A DNA stretch of 64,000 nt, taken from NCBI RefSeq assembly GCF_030530965.1, contig NZ_JAUMTY010000004.1, positions 1 to 64,000 on the forward strand. The letters run 5' to 3'. Positions within the stretch are counted from its first letter, which is position 1; every line of letters begins with the position of its first letter. Source of the DNA: Corynebacterium sp. (GTDB taxonomy: Bacteria > Actinomycetota > Actinomycetes > Mycobacteriales > Mycobacteriaceae). The translations under genes and the position numbers were made by a program. Positions 16,620 through 26,659 of this stretch are shown piece after piece. The notes under the pieces are model-generated. The model searched no databases, was not told where the DNA came from, and saw only the letters and a list, made by a program, of their open reading frames with translations.

Positions 16620-18514
16620 TGAACAAACCGTGGCCCTCATCGCGACGCCGACGTGTCGTCGCCGTCAGCACCGCACTCTGCATCGGGGCGGCATCGTCAG
16701 TATCAGGGTGCGCCACTTTGCCCAGCCGTAGCGATCCGAAAGCTATCCATTCCTACGCGCCGGGGGAATCGGGCACAACCGTTCCCGGGCCCCAAAAAGG
16801 AGACGCCCCCGACGAAGTGCTCCGCGGGTTCTTCTCGGCCTCAGCTCACCCGTCGCATAGTCACAAGGCCGCTCGCGCGTTCCTGACCAGCAAGTCGTCG
16901 GATTCATGGAAAGACGGTAATGATGCGTTCATCGTCCAGCAGCTCAACATTAATTCGTCGGGTCAACCGTTGGATGATGAAGCGACCTTCGATGTGTCGG
17001 GCTCCACAATTGGCGTTCTGGGCGATGGGGGAACGTTCACCCCACGTAGCGGGTACTACCGTTCACAATTCAAACTAAAGAAGGTCAACGGCGAGTGGAG
17101 AATTTCGTCGGTGCCCGAGGGCATCATCCTCCAGAGCGTCGACTTCGAACAGACCTATCGGGCCTACTCGGTGTACTTCTTGGACCACACCGGCCGGTAC
17201 TTAGTCTCCGACCGACGGTGGATCTATTCCCAGCAAGACACGATTGAATCAAGCCTCATGTCGCTCCTAGCCAGTGGGCCGCGCCAGGAACTCGCGCCCG
17301 GCATTGGCACCGCTCTGCCTGCGGGAACGTCGATTACTGCGAAGAGCGACAAAGCCGGCGGGTCTACCGTCGATATCAAAGGGCTGTCCCAAGTCAGTAG
17401 CGACGACCGCCAAAAGATCGCCGGGCAGATCGTGTGGACACTCATTCACGCCGATGTGCGTGGACCGTTCACCCTCATGGCGGATGGAGCGCCCCTGCTT
17501 GACCAAGCGCATAAATCGCTGAACGCGTCCGACGTCTCTGACCTCAACCCTGAGCCGCCAGAGATGAACACCCTTCACGCCGTTGCGGACGGAAGTCTCG
17601 TGATGATCTCGGATTCGGGCGCCACTGGTGATCGTGGCCCATTCGGACGTGACGGCAAGATCCTCTCTGCCGGGATTACGCCGAATGGTGGTCTAGCTGC
17701 AGTCGTGGAACGCGACAACACCGGGGATGATGACGAAGGTCGTGGCCAGTCAGACAGCGGCAATAGTGTTTTGCGCATCGGGCACGTGATGGATACCGAC
17801 GCCGACACCCGGAATAGCCTGGAGGACGCCGATGGGGCGGCGCAACCCATTGTGCGCGGTCGAACGCTCACCCGGCCGTCCTGGTCAGAAGACGGCACAG
17901 TGGCCTGGACCGTCGCCGATGGCAAAGAAATCCACCGCGTTGAATACCAAACCGGGACGGACAGCAAATCCGGGTCCGGGAGCGTCAAGAACGAATACAT
18001 CGTGGATAACGACGCTCTCCGAGGCCAACTCCGCAGCGACGACGACGGCGACGACGAGAATAACGACCACAAAATCAGTGAATTCCGCGTCGCCAACGAC
18101 GGCGTGCGGGCGGCCATGATCATCGGCGGCCGCGTGTTCACGGCGATTATCGCGCCGGGCGAGGGCGGTAAGAGCCGCATCATGTCTCCTCGCGAGCTGG
18201 GCGAGGTTTTTGTGGGCGACACCGCGACGAGCTTGGATTGGCAACCAGATGGTTCGCTCTTAATTGGCACGCAGTCGCAGGACGCGCCGATATGGAGTGT
18301 TCAACCCGACGGCTCCGATGCAACCAGGCTGACCTCGAACAACGTGCAGGCCCCGGTGTCGGCCGTGGCGTCCACGCGCAACGAGCTCTACATCACCGAT
18401 TCGCGGTCTGTGCTCCAGTTGGAGCGGAACAACTCGTCGGATACAGCGACGCAGAACTGGCGTGAAGTGCCTGGCCTGCAGGGCATTCGCGCGCAGCCGA
18501 TCGTCTCCCGGTAG
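16616..18514 (+). CDS. lpqB: Lipoprotein LpqB
   Basis: 632 residues, exported and lipid-anchored: basic N-terminus (SSRRRR), hydrophobic stretch and lipobox SVSGC with C32. It carries the GerMN-like and beta-propeller-like parts of LpqB. In mycobacteria LpqB binds the outer domain of MtrB and affects MtrA phosphorylation. The ATGA overlap with mtrB indicates translational coupling, so the three genes form one signalling operon. The ATG at 16616 is followed directly by a second Met codon. Confidence 0.93.
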   Translation: MMNKPWPSSRRRRVVAVSTALCIGAASSVSGCATLPSRSDPKAIHSYAPGESGTTVPGPQKGDAPDEVLRGFFSASAHPSHSHKAARAFLTSKSSDSWKDGNDAFIVQQLNINSSGQPLDDEATFDVSGSTIGVLGDGGTFTPRSGYYRSQFKLKKVNGEWRISSVPEGIILQSVDFEQTYRAYSVYFLDHTGRYLVSDRRWIYSQQDTIESSLMSLLASGPRQELAPGIGTALPAGTSITAKSDKAGGSTVDIKGLSQVSSDDRQKIAGQIVWTLIHADVRGPFTLMADGAPLLDQAHKSLNASDVSDLNPEPPEMNTLHAVADGSLVMISDSGATGDRGPFGRDGKILSAGITPNGGLAAVVERDNTGDDDEGRGQSDSGNSVLRIGHVMDTDADTRNSLEDADGAAQPIVRGRTLTRPSWSEDGTVAWTVADGKEIHRVEYQTGTDSKSGSGSVKNEYIVDNDALRGQLRSDDDGDDENNDHKISEFRVANDGVRAAMIIGGRVFTAIIAPGEGGKSRIMSPRELGEVFVGDTATSLDWQPDGSLLIGTQSQDAPIWSVQPDGSDATRLTSNNVQAPVSAVASTRNELYITDSRSVLQLERNNSSDTATQNWREVPGLQGIRAQPIVSR

Positions 18515-18529
18515 CACGCGGTCGGGGGG

Positions 18530-19279
18530 ATGATGCCAGTGCGGTGGACTGTTGGCTCGGTCGCGCGCGCCACCATGGATCTCCTCCTCCCCGCAAATTG
18601 TCCGGGATGCGGGCACCCCACGGTGCCGGGAGAACCGTCGGGGTTGTGTGTCCGATGCGAGCGCCTGTGCCAGCAGGATCCTCCCTTCTTCACGACGCCA
18701 CGCCTGGACCCCGGTATTCCTATCGTGGTGAGTGGGTCGTATGGAGGTGTGCACCGCCAGGTGCTCTTAGGCGCGAAGGAACGCGGCCGACGTGATGCCC
18801 GTGACGTGTGCAGCGCGCTGATGGCGGGCACATTCCGGTGGCTGTGGGCTAACGGCTACCTGCCCGATCCGAGGGTGGTGCCATGGGTGCTTGTCCCTGC
18901 GCCAACGACCCGTCGTGCCTCGCGCCAGAGGGGAGGCGATCTCGTGACGCGATGGTGCCAGGACACCGCCCAGGCAATATGCGGCGATATCACCGTCGCC
19001 CCCGTTCTGCGAAGCAGAGGGACTAAGCGAGACCAGGTAGGGCTTTCTGCCACCGCGCGGAGGAAGAACCTGTCCGGCGCTGTGACCGTCGATAAGCGCG
19101 AGTGGGAGCGGTACACCAGGAGCAGACGGGCAAGCACGGCGCGGACCGCCGCTCACTCACCACAGGTCATTCTCGTGGACGATGTCGTCACAACCGGATC
19201 GACGTGCGCTGAATCGGTACTCGTCCTTCGTGCGCACGGGTGGCATCCGGCGATGGGGGTAGCGTTGTGTAGCGCTTAG
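18530..19279 (+). CDS. ComF-family phosphoribosyltransferase-like protein
   Basis: 249 residues. The N-terminal zinc-knuckle type pattern is CPGCGHPTVPG then LCVRCERLCQ. The C-terminal half carries the PRPP-binding loop VILVDDVVTTGSTC. Members of this family (ComFC) are linked to DNA uptake in competent bacteria; here, as in Rv3242c, the gene sits alone between lpqB and hpf and its job is not known. A G-run precedes the ATG. It starts 15 bases after lpqB, probably in the same operon. Confidence 0.85.
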   Translation: MMPVRWTVGSVARATMDLLLPANCPGCGHPTVPGEPSGLCVRCERLCQQDPPFFTTPRLDPGIPIVVSGSYGGVHRQVLLGAKERGRRDARDVCSALMAGTFRWLWANGYLPDPRVVPWVLVPAPTTRRASRQRGGDLVTRWCQDTAQAICGDITVAPVLRSRGTKRDQVGLSATARRKNLSGAVTVDKREWERYTRSRRASTARTAAHSPQVILVDDVVTTGSTCAESVLVLRAHGWHPAMGVALCSA

Positions 19280-19282
19280 CCC

Positions 19283-19312
19283 ACTAAACCCCCTTGATAA
19301 TGTCCGTTTAGT
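19283..19312. repeat. Inverted repeat after the ComF-like gene
   Basis: ACTAAAC (19283-19289) and GTTTAGT (19306-19312) are perfect inverted arms around a 16-base loop just beyond the stop codon. It may be a terminator-like hairpin or an operator for hpf. The rest of the gap to 19522 shows no gene. Confidence 0.3.
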
Positions 19313-19522
19313 AGTCCTCACAGCCGTGATTGTGGGTACCCCCACCCCCGAACCCGAGCTCGTCCAGGTAGTCTTGAAAGTGTCCTTGAAGGCAACCGCC
19401 GGGTTGCCGTGGAACCGGCGCCATACACAGTGCCGCAGGAAAAGAACTGGATAAAAGCCATATAAGGCTATTGCGATTCAGTCCGTGCGACACTGGCGCC
19501 CCTAGTGTTGGAGGTAGAGCTC

Positions 19523-20218
19523 GTGACCACACCTGCTGAGAAAGATGAGGCTGTCACACCACAAGCCCAGGTACACCTCACTGGCCGTAACGTTGACATT
19601 CCCGATCACTTCGCCGATAGGGTTAACGCGAAATTGGCCAAAATTGAACGCCTGGATCCTACGTTGACCTCCTTCCACGTCGAGCTGTTGCATGAACCTA
19701 ACCCGCGCCGCGCTGACCGTGCTGATCGCATTCAGATCACGGCGTCTGGCAAAGGTCATATCGCTCGGGCGGAAGCAAAGGAAGATAGCTTCTATGCGGC
19801 ATTGGAAAGCGCCATCGGCCGCATGGAGCGTAGCCTCCGGAAGGTGAAAGTGCGCCGGCAGATTAGCCGTTCCGGCCACCGCACACCGATCTCCGTGGGC
19901 GAGGCGACGGCCCAACTGGTGCAAGACGCCAAGGATGAGCAGAAGACAGAGCAGCCTGGCAAGTACGACGTTGACCCCTACGCAGCGGATTTCGAGCCGG
20001 GCAAGATTGTTCGTCGTAAAACTCACCCGTCGACACCGATTAGTGTCGACGAAGCACTCAGCGAGATGGAATTGGTTGGGCACGACTTCTTCCTCTTCGT
20101 GAATAAGGAAAACAACAAGCCGTCGGTTGTGTACCGTCGTCACGCTTTCGACTACGGTCTGATTACCCTCGGCTCTGAGGAAGAGGCTGCGGCAGAGGCT
20201 GCCGACGCAGACAAGTAA
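19523..20218 (+). CDS. hpf: Long-form ribosome hibernation-promoting factor
   Basis: 231 residues. The N-terminal domain (VHLTGRNVDIPDHF onward) binds the 30S decoding region; the C-terminal domain (IVRRKTHPSTPISVDEAL to FDYGLITL) drives pairing of 70S ribosomes into 100S dimers. GTG 19523 is chosen because GGAGG (19510-19514) lies eight bases upstream; an in-frame GTG at 19505 would leave that site inside the gene. Position before secA is conserved in relatives. Confidence 0.94.
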   Translation: MTTPAEKDEAVTPQAQVHLTGRNVDIPDHFADRVNAKLAKIERLDPTLTSFHVELLHEPNPRRADRADRIQITASGKGHIARAEAKEDSFYAALESAIGRMERSLRKVKVRRQISRSGHRTPISVGEATAQLVQDAKDEQKTEQPGKYDVDPYAADFEPGKIVRRKTHPSTPISVDEALSEMELVGHDFFLFVNKENNKPSVVYRRHAFDYGLITLGSEEEAAAEAADADK

Positions 20219-20300
20219 CGTCTCTGCGTAGCACCGATGCTGCACGACGGTAGCATTGTTTCCGTACAGCGCGCCGCGCAGCGTTGGCAAAGAGACCAGT

Positions 20301-20325
20301 CCGGCTCCCTTGCGGGGCCGGCTTT
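20301..20325 (+). terminator. Probable intrinsic terminator of hpf
   Basis: CCGGCTCC (20301-20308) pairs with GGGGCCGG (20314-20321), eight pairs with one G-U, followed by CTTTCTC. A short T-rich tail supports termination downstream of hpf. Confidence 0.5.
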
Positions 20326-20380
20326 CTCATGTCTGGCCCAAGACAAGTTGACAGATAAGCAGTCAGATACGTTGGCGTGG

Positions 20381-20410
20381 TTCACCCGTTAGTGGTCAAC
20401 ACCGTATACT
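20381..20410 (+). promoter_or_regulatory. Candidate secA promoter
   Basis: TATACT (20405-20410) is a good -10 with TTCACC 18 bases upstream as a weak -35. A perfect TTGACA at 20348-20353 exists nearby but has no fitting -10. The start would be about 100 bases before secA. Confidence 0.35.
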
Positions 20411-20516
20411 GCCAACCGAGTAGAATGCCCGTGTTATCTATGCTCACCTGGTGGGGCATACACTCGCTGGTAGCATTATCCATCCATAATCGACAGTTGT
20501 TAAAGGACCATTCCCT

Positions 20517-23252
20517 GTGCTTGGACTCTCCTCGATCCTCCGTGTTGGCGAAGGACGCGCCGTCAAAAGGCTGAAGAACATCGCAGATCGCGTCATCGCC
20601 CTTGAAGATGATTATGCAGCGTTGAGCGACGCGGAATTGGCCGCGAAGACCGATGAATTCAAACAGCGCCTGAAGGATGGCGAAACGGTTAACGACCTGC
20701 TCTTGGAGGCCTTTGCCACTGCTCGTGAAGCGTCGTGGCGAGTGCTGGGACAAAAGCACTTCCCCGTGCAGGTGATGGGCGCTGCGGCCTTACACTTCGG
20801 TTCCGTCGCCGAGATGAAAACCGGTGAAGGTAAGACCTTGACCTGTGTGCTTCCCGCATACCTTAATGCCCTGGAGGGCAAAGGCGCGCACGTCGTGACG
20901 GTGAATGACTACCTGGCTAAACGTGACTCGGAGTGGATGGGCCGTGTTCACCGTTTCTTGGGCCTGAAAGTTGATGTCATTCTCTCCGGCATGACCCCGG
21001 AAGAACGCCGCCAGGCCTACAACGCGGACATTACTTATGGCACGAACAACGAGTTCGGCTTCGACTATCTGCGCGACAATATGGCCCACTCTCTGGACGA
21101 GTTGGTGCAGCGTGGTCACCATTACGCCATCGTTGACGAGGTTGACTCCATTCTTATCGACGAAGCACGTACGCCGCTGATTATTTCCGGCCCCGCCGAG
21201 GGAACGTCGGAGTGGTACACGGCCTTCGCGCGGATTGTGCCGCGGATGACCCGCGATATTCACTATGAGGTGGATGAGCGGAAGCGAACCGTCGGTATTC
21301 GCGAGGAAGGTGTCGAGCTGGTTGAGGATCAGCTGGGTATCGACAACTTGTACGCGCCGCAGAATTCGCAATTAGTGGGGTACCTGAATAACGCCATTAA
21401 GGCGAAGGAACTGTTTGTTCGCGATAAGGACTACATTGTTCGCAATGGTGAGGTCCTTATTGTCGACGAGTTCACCGGCCGTGTGCTGTCGGGCCGCCGC
21501 TATAACGAGGGCATGCACCAGGCTATCGAGGCCAAAGAAGGCGTAGAGATCCAGGCCGAGAACCAGACCTTGGCGACGATTACGCTGCAGAATTACTTCC
21601 GCCTGTACGACAAACTCGCCGGCATGACCGGTACCGCGGAGACTGAGGCGTCTGAGCTGCACCAGATCTACAAGCTCGACGTGAACCAGATTCCGACCAA
21701 CCGGCCCAACCAGCGTATCGACAAGAGCGACCTGGTCTACAAGACGCAGGAAGCGAAATTCCGCGCCGTGGCTGACGACATCGAAGAACGCGTGCAAAAG
21801 GGGCAGCCGGTGTTGGTCGGTACGACCTCCGTCGAGCGCTCCGAGTACTTGTCGCACCTGCTGCAGTCGAAGGGTGTGCGGCACAGCGTGCTGAACGCGA
21901 AGCACCACGAGGAAGAGGCGCAGGTTGTTGCGCAGGCCGGCCGATTGGGTGCGGTCACCGTCGCTACGAACATGGCTGGTCGTGGTACGGACATCGTGCT
22001 CGGCGGTAACCCGGACATTATCGCGGATATTAACCTGCGTCAGCGCGGGCTCGATCCGGTGGAGACCCCCGAAGAGTACGAGCAGGCGTGGGATGAGGAG
22101 ATCGCGCGCGTTCGCGATGCCTCGAAGAAGGAAGCGAAAGAGGTTTGCGAGGCCGGTGGCCTGTACGTGCTGGGCACGGAACGTCACGAGTCGCGTCGCA
22201 TTGATAACCAGTTGCGTGGTCGTTGTGCACGTCAGGGCGACCCCGGTGAAACGCGGTTCTATCTCTCGATGCGCGATGAGCTAATGACGCGCTTCGTCGG
22301 GCCGTCCATGGAAGCCATGATGAATCGCCTCAACGTGCCGGACGATGTCCCGATCGAGGCGAAGATGGTGACCAACGCCATCAAGAGTGCGCAGACGCAG
22401 GTCGAAAGCCAGAACTTCGAGATGCGCAAGAACGTCTTGAAGTACGACGAGGTCATGAACTCCCAGCGTAAAGTCATCTACGCTGAGCGTCGTCAGATTC
22501 TCGAGGGCCTGGATCTGCGCGACCAGGTTCGCGCCATGATCGACGACACCATCTCCGCGTACGTCTATGCGGAGACCGCTGACGGGTACGTTGAGGACTG
22601 GGACCTGGGTGCATTGTGGAACGCCCTGGAGAGCCTCTATGGGCCGACGATGAGTTGGCAGTCCCTCATCGATTCGTCGGAATATGGTCCGGCCGGGGAG
22701 CTTCCTGTCGAAGATCTGCGTCGGGCATTGATTGATGACGCGTTGGCCCAGTACGAGGACCTTGAGAAGGTCGTTGAGGCCATCGGGGGCGACGAGCAGA
22801 TGCGTAACCTGGAGCGCTACACCCTGTTGAACGTCGTGGATCAGAAGTGGCGCGAACACCTCTACGAGATGGATTACCTCAAAGAAGGTATCGGTTTGCG
22901 CGCGATGGCCCAGCGCGATCCCCTAGTTGAGTATCAGCGCGAGGGTGGCGACATGTTCCGCAAGATGGAGGACGGCATCAAGGAAGAGGCCGTCCGGCAG
23001 CTGTTCATGGTTCGCCAGCAGATCGAAGCGAATAAGATGCAGCAAAATGCCGACGTCAACGGTGACGGCGAAGTCGACGCGACCGACTTCGCGGGCGAGC
23101 GCCAGGAAGTGCAGATGAGCTACTCCGGGCCGGATGAGACCGGTTCTGCGTCGGCAGTGAATGAGGGTGACGCAGAGGCTCAGCCGAAGAACCGTCGTGA
23201 ACGTCGTGCGGCTGCTCGGGCTCAGCGCAAGAGCGGACGTCACGCTCGGTAA
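20517..23252 (+). CDS. secA: Preprotein translocase motor ATPase SecA1
   Basis: 911 residues; drives proteins through SecYEG. Motifs: Walker [25 protein letters not shown], Walker [26 protein letters not shown], and [13 protein letters not shown] start with AAAGGA upstream. The C-terminus lacks the SecB-binding zinc motif, as usual in actinobacteria, and ends in a basic tail ([20 protein letters not shown]). Oddly, residues 846-857 read [12 protein letters not shown], the pattern of a calcium-binding EF-hand/dockerin loop, in the flexible C-terminal linker. Confidence 0.97.
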   Translation: MLGLSSILRVGEGRAVKRLKNIADRVIALEDDYAALSDAELAAKTDEFKQRLKDGETVNDLLLEAFATAREASWRVLGQKHFPVQVMGAAALHFGSVAEMKTGEGKTLTCVLPAYLNALEGKGAHVVTVNDYLAKRDSEWMGRVHRFLGLKVDVILSGMTPEERRQAYNADITYGTNNEFGFDYLRDNMAHSLDELVQRGHHYAIVDEVDSILIDEARTPLIISGPAEGTSEWYTAFARIVPRMTRDIHYEVDERKRTVGIREEGVELVEDQLGIDNLYAPQNSQLVGYLNNAIKAKELFVRDKDYIVRNGEVLIVDEFTGRVLSGRRYNEGMHQAIEAKEGVEIQAENQTLATITLQNYFRLYDKLAGMTGTAETEASELHQIYKLDVNQIPTNRPNQRIDKSDLVYKTQEAKFRAVADDIEERVQKGQPVLVGTTSVERSEYLSHLLQSKGVRHSVLNAKHHEEEAQVVAQAGRLGAVTVATNMAGRGTDIVLGGNPDIIADINLRQRGLDPVETPEEYEQAWDEEIARVRDASKKEAKEVCEAGGLYVLGTERHESRRIDNQLRGRCARQGDPGETRFYLSMRDELMTRFVGPSMEAMMNRLNVPDDVPIEAKMVTNAIKSAQTQVESQNFEMRKNVLKYDEVMNSQRKVIYAERRQILEGLDLRDQVRAMIDDTISAYVYAETADGYVEDWDLGALWNALESLYGPTMSWQSLIDSSEYGPAGELPVEDLRRALIDDALAQYEDLEKVVEAIGGDEQMRNLERYTLLNVVDQKWREHLYEMDYLKEGIGLRAMAQRDPLVEYQREGGDMFRKMEDGIKEEAVRQLFMVRQQIEANKMQQNADVNGDGEVDATDFAGERQEVQMSYSGPDETGSASAVNEGDAEAQPKNRRERRAAARAQRKSGRHAR

Positions 23253-23258
23253 CTGATT

Positions 23259-23314
23259 GCCCTCCCGCGTGGAGGGCTCCGTTCATGTGGAGTGCCCGGA
23301 TGTTCACATGAACC
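23259..23314. terminator. Two hairpins at the secA / Rv3235-like convergent junction
   Basis: GCCCTCC-CGCGT-GGAGGGC (23259-23277), then GTTCATGTG (23282-23290) pairing with CACATGAAC (23306-23314). The second overlaps the last codons of the convergent gene. No clear T-runs, so termination is probable by position rather than proven. Confidence 0.4.
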
Positions 23315-23996
23315 GGAGTGTCGCTATCCGGTAGGACGTCCGGGTTTTGGCCGCCTTACCAGCCAGTATTCGCACCCGACCTGGCTGGTGTGACCGGGGG
23401 AGGCGTGCTTGCCACGTTCCGCAGAATTCAACAAAGCGGGGGCGTTCTCCTTCGGCCTCGTTCGTCGAGCAGTGCACCATGATGAGCCGGCCCGCCACGA
23501 TGGGGGCATGGGGTCTGGTGCTCAGGCGGGACAGTGTGGTGAGTGATTGACGAACAACGGGGGCGAAATCGTCGGGGGATAATTTGGATGGCGGCCGGTG
23601 GCCGCTCGCGGTCTCTAGCGCGATGGTGACGAGTCTTCGGATTACGGCATTGGGGGTTGCCAGAGGAATTGGTGAGTAGCCGGCTTCGGATGGTGCCGGG
23701 CTGAGTAGAGAACGTTGCGCTGCAGGATTCTCCTCGTATTCGTTGGTGTCCACGTACCCGCTGGTGTCCGCGTGATCATTGGTGTAGTCGGTGGCATCCA
23801 GAGCTGCGTGGCTCGTGACGTGATACAACAAGGTGAAACCGGGGATGGGCGCTAGCCAGTCCGGTTCGGTGAAGCGTCGGACCGGAGAAGGGGCTAGGAC
23901 ATTCGACCTGGTGGCTATCGCTTCTTCCGCTGCTGAGTTCATAGTGGTTGCAGTGTTCATACTTGGTTTGACGTAAAAATGCGCTCTTGGTTCCAT
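23304..23996 (-). CDS. Rv3235-family protein
   Basis: About 230 residues. The C-terminal half (VIRRLVTIALETASGHRPP to the end) fits the small actinobacterial Rv3235 family: a helix with SGHRPPSKL, then beta strands ending ILAGKAAKT. The N-terminal half is low complexity with Asp/Asn/Tyr repeats. The start is uncertain: the frame is open to 24089, but that Met overlaps the start of the opposite HAD gene. ATG 23996 is preferred because TATCTC lies seven bases upstream; ATG 23960 is also possible. Function unknown. Confidence 0.65.
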   Translation of the reverse strand: MEPRAHFYVKPSMNTATTMNSAAEEAIATRSNVLAPSPVRRFTEPDWLAPIPGFTLLYHVTSHAALDATDYTNDHADTSGYVDTNEYEENPAAQRSLLSPAPSEAGYSPIPLATPNAVIRRLVTIALETASGHRPPSKLSPDDFAPVVRQSLTTLSRLSTRPHAPIVAGRLIMVHCSTNEAEGERPRFVEFCGTWQARLPRSHQPGRVRILAGKAAKTRTSYRIATLRFM

Positions 23997-24087
23997 CCGG
24001 CGCGAGATATGCCACTCCATAGTCATATATGCCACGCCCACACTGAGACAGGGCATCGAATCCGAAGTTCGATTACGATAGTGCGTC

Positions 24088-24498
24088 ATGAGAGGTTTGA
24101 TTGTGGATTATTGTGGCGTTTTAGACGTGTCCGAGGAGGACGCGGACCGGTGGCGCGCCCTGCTCCAAGCAGCGAAAGCAAATGGCGTGGCCACCGCTGT
24201 TTTGTCGAATGATCCCGGCGGACCCCAAGCAGATCCCATCCGCGAGTGGGAACGCTCTGGCACCGTCGATGCCGTCGTCCTTTCCGGTGAGGTCGGGGCG
24301 GATAAGCCGTCGGAGGAAGTTTTCCAGGCAGCTGCCGACGCTATCGAACTCCCACTGAGCGATTGTGTTCTGGTGGATGATTCGATCGAAAACGTCAAGG
24401 GTGCTGTGGAATCCGGAATGGTCGGGGTGCTGTACCAGCAGTTTGACCGGACGGTTGTACAGGTGACGGGCTTGTTCGGTCTGGATGGTGACTTCTAG
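24088..24498 (+). CDS. Small HAD-superfamily hydrolase
   Basis: 136 residues. HAD motif I is IVDYCGVLD (nucleophile Asp), motif II VLSND, motif III KPSEEVF, and motif IV VLVDDSIENVKGA. The cap domain is essentially absent, so a phosphatase acting on a large or flexible substrate is likely; the substrate is unknown. No Shine-Dalgarno; TACGAT lies eight bases before the ATG, pointing to a leaderless mRNA. The DUF6912 gene follows within 11 bases. Confidence 0.85.
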   Translation: MRGLIVDYCGVLDVSEEDADRWRALLQAAKANGVATAVLSNDPGGPQADPIREWERSGTVDAVVLSGEVGADKPSEEVFQAAADAIELPLSDCVLVDDSIENVKGAVESGMVGVLYQQFDRTVVQVTGLFGLDGDF

Positions 24499-24508
24499 GT
24501 TGGCAACA

Positions 24509-25015
24509 ATGCGGATTTACGTGCCGGCCACGTTCAGTACGTTGCAGGAGCTGGCGGAGAACAAATCTATGCCGGTACGTAGCGGTGTCGCCTTTGCCGT
24601 CACCCCGGCTTTGCGCGAGTACTTCACTTCGGGTGACGACGAAGAGCTGGGCTATCAGGCGTATTTAGATGCGGGCCGGGCTTCCTTGCGGTTGCTCTCG
24701 GTGGGGGACGAAGACCGTTTCCCTCATCGCCGTGTCATCCTCACTTTCGAGGTGGATGAGTCCACAGTGACTCCGGACCCGACGTCGGGCGAATCAACGG
24801 TCCGGTTGGACCCGCCGACATTATCTGCCGATGATCTTGCGTCCATTCATATCGACGTCAAACAGGCTGAAGAGGATACAGCGCAGGCGTTACGCGTCAT
24901 CGACGAAGCCGACTTGGGCGACGACGATGCGGAGCATCTCCTGGCTAACTGCGAGGATCACGACCTCGCGTGGTACGACCCTCAGGAGCTGTCGATGGTG
25001 GTTCAGCTTTTGTAG
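24509..25015 (+). CDS. DUF6912 (Rv3231c-like) protein
   Basis: 168 residues starting MRIYVPATFSTLQELAE, the characteristic family N-terminus, which decides the ATG at 24509 over the upstream in-frame codon 24485. The protein is acidic with alternating strand-like segments (RASLRLLSVGD, RRVILTFEVD). It lies in tandem with the HAD gene as in relatives. The last 71 bases overlap the 3' end of the convergent ClC gene. Function unknown. Confidence 0.75.
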   Translation: MRIYVPATFSTLQELAENKSMPVRSGVAFAVTPALREYFTSGDDEELGYQAYLDAGRASLRLLSVGDEDRFPHRRVILTFEVDESTVTPDPTSGESTVRLDPPTLSADDLASIHIDVKQAEEDTAQALRVIDEADLGDDDAEHLLANCEDHDLAWYDPQELSMVVQLL

Positions 25016-26642
25016 AACTTGCCGACGCTGACCCTGCCGATGCAGATCCGGCAGGTGGAGACCCTGCCGACGGAGAGTGCATGCCCTGATCCTGGGCGCT
25101 GTCCTCCGCCACCTTTTCAATCCGATGCCAGCCCGGCTCAGTGGTGTGAGTGCTTCGTGACGGCCGAGCAGCCTTTTGCGACCGCATATCGTCGGCAAAC
25201 GGACCATGCTGAGCAGTGGCGACGCCGGCCTTATTGGGTGTGACCGTGCGCCGGAATAGCCAATTCTGCCCCTTCTGTGTCGCGCGCACAGCGAGCGCTG
25301 CAGCAATGACGGCGACGAACATGGCGAGGTAGCCGTCGGCACCCTGATTGGTGAACTCGACGGCTGCGACCAGCCCAAATAGCGGTGCGGCCATCGTCGT
25401 CGAGAGGAATGCGGCCGCTCCCAACAGTGCGCACGCACGGGGGTCGACGCTGGGGAACATCCATTGTCCCACGTAGCCCAACACGCATCCGAGTAACGCG
25501 CCTAAGGCGAAGGAGGGCGTCAGGATTCCGCCGACCGCGCCCGCCCAGAAGCTCGCGCAGGTCACCGCCAGGCGGATGATGAACACTGCGATGGCCCCGC
25601 CGAGTGTCACCCGCGCGGTGAGCGCAAGGTTGGCGGAGTACGCACCATTACCGCTGGATCCCAGGAAAAAGAGCGACAGAACCCCGACGACGGCCATCAC
25701 GCCGGTCAGGGCCAGCCATTGCCAGCGTGCCGACACCGGCCGCGCGGATGCCCGATGAGCCAGGCGCGCGAAATAGTCGCCGGCCAGGCCGGCTATCGAG
25801 CCGACGACAACAGCGCAGAGCAAAGTCAGTGCGCTTTCGTTTAATTGCGCCGCGTCATAGGTGACTCGTGGTGCGCCCAGGAGGCCCGAGACCGTCGTCG
25901 CGACCACCGAGCAGGTCATCGTCGTCACGACTGCTCGTACGGAGGCGGATACCAGGAGCAGTTCGATGGTGAACAAAGCGCCGGCCAAGGGTAGGTGGAA
26001 CGACGCTGCCATGCCTGCCCCGGCCGCCGACGCAACGAGGAGCCGGAGGGTTCGTCGGTCTACCTCCCACAACCGAGAGAACGCGGAGGCAATGAGTGCC
26101 CCGATCTGGCGGGGAGCCTGCTCACGACCGATGGGGACGCCCGCAGACACGCTGATGATCTGCAGCAATGAGCTAGAGAGCGTGGAGCCGACGGGCATCG
26201 TGGTGCCCTGCATGGCCTGGGGGATAGAGACGCGCCGGGTGGATCGCCAGTGCAACACGGCCCACCCGACCCCGGAGATGAATCCCACGGCCACGAGGTG
26301 AATGAGCAGATTGATGGTGGGGCCGAGCGAATCGAGGGGAGATATCTCGTGTTGATGGTCGGAGCCGTACACTAACCGCTCGGTGAACAAGATCAGTTGG
26401 GCCACTCCTGCGATGAACGCGCCCACGATAATCCCGATGATGGTGGCGTAGACGGCGACGAGCCCGATGGGAGATCGTGACACGCTGGAGGTGGGCACGG
26501 GCGGGAATTGCGAAATGTCATCATCGCCGGCCGACGCGATGGAGTACGACCGCAATCGGGTACGGAGGGGGTGTTCGCACGACGAATCGGTGGCGCGCGT
26601 GTTTCTCTGTTGCCAGTTGTTCACCACCCTGCGCCACCACAT
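24945..26642 (-). CDS. ClC-family chloride channel/transporter, copy 1
   Basis: 565 residues with about ten hydrophobic helices. ClC signatures are present but altered: SIPQAM in place of GSGIPE, GREQAP for GREGP with the gating Glu kept, and GGILTPSF for GxFxP. At the position of the internal proton glutamate (E203 of CLC-ec1) the sequence reads FTIELLL, with Leu rather than Glu. The N-terminal 45 and C-terminal 70 residues are hydrophilic and low complexity (SAGSASASS). It lies 17 bases after a second ClC gene in the aroA-rsgA operon. Ion selectivity is unknown. Confidence 0.88.
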   Translation of the reverse strand: MWWRRVVNNWQQRNTRATDSSCEHPLRTRLRSYSIASAGDDDISQFPPVPTSSVSRSPIGLVAVYATIIGIIVGAFIAGVAQLILFTERLVYGSDHQHEISPLDSLGPTINLLIHLVAVGFISGVGWAVLHWRSTRRVSIPQAMQGTTMPVGSTLSSSLLQIISVSAGVPIGREQAPRQIGALIASAFSRLWEVDRRTLRLLVASAAGAGMAASFHLPLAGALFTIELLLVSASVRAVVTTMTCSVVATTVSGLLGAPRVTYDAAQLNESALTLLCAVVVGSIAGLAGDYFARLAHRASARPVSARWQWLALTGVMAVVGVLSLFFLGSSGNGAYSANLALTARVTLGGAIAVFIIRLAVTCASFWAGAVGGILTPSFALGALLGCVLGYVGQWMFPSVDPRACALLGAAAFLSTTMAAPLFGLVAAVEFTNQGADGYLAMFVAVIAAALAVRATQKGQNWLFRRTVTPNKAGVATAQHGPFADDMRSQKAARPSRSTHTTEPGWHRIEKVAEDSAQDQGMHSPSAGSPPAGSASAGSASASSTKAEPPSTAPEGRTTRGRDPRS

Positions 26643-26659
26643 GAAAATAGGTTAAGGGT

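Noticed and set aside
19502..20290. Minus-strand open frame opposite hpf
   Set aside because: It mirrors the hpf codons and has no motif or ribosome-binding site.
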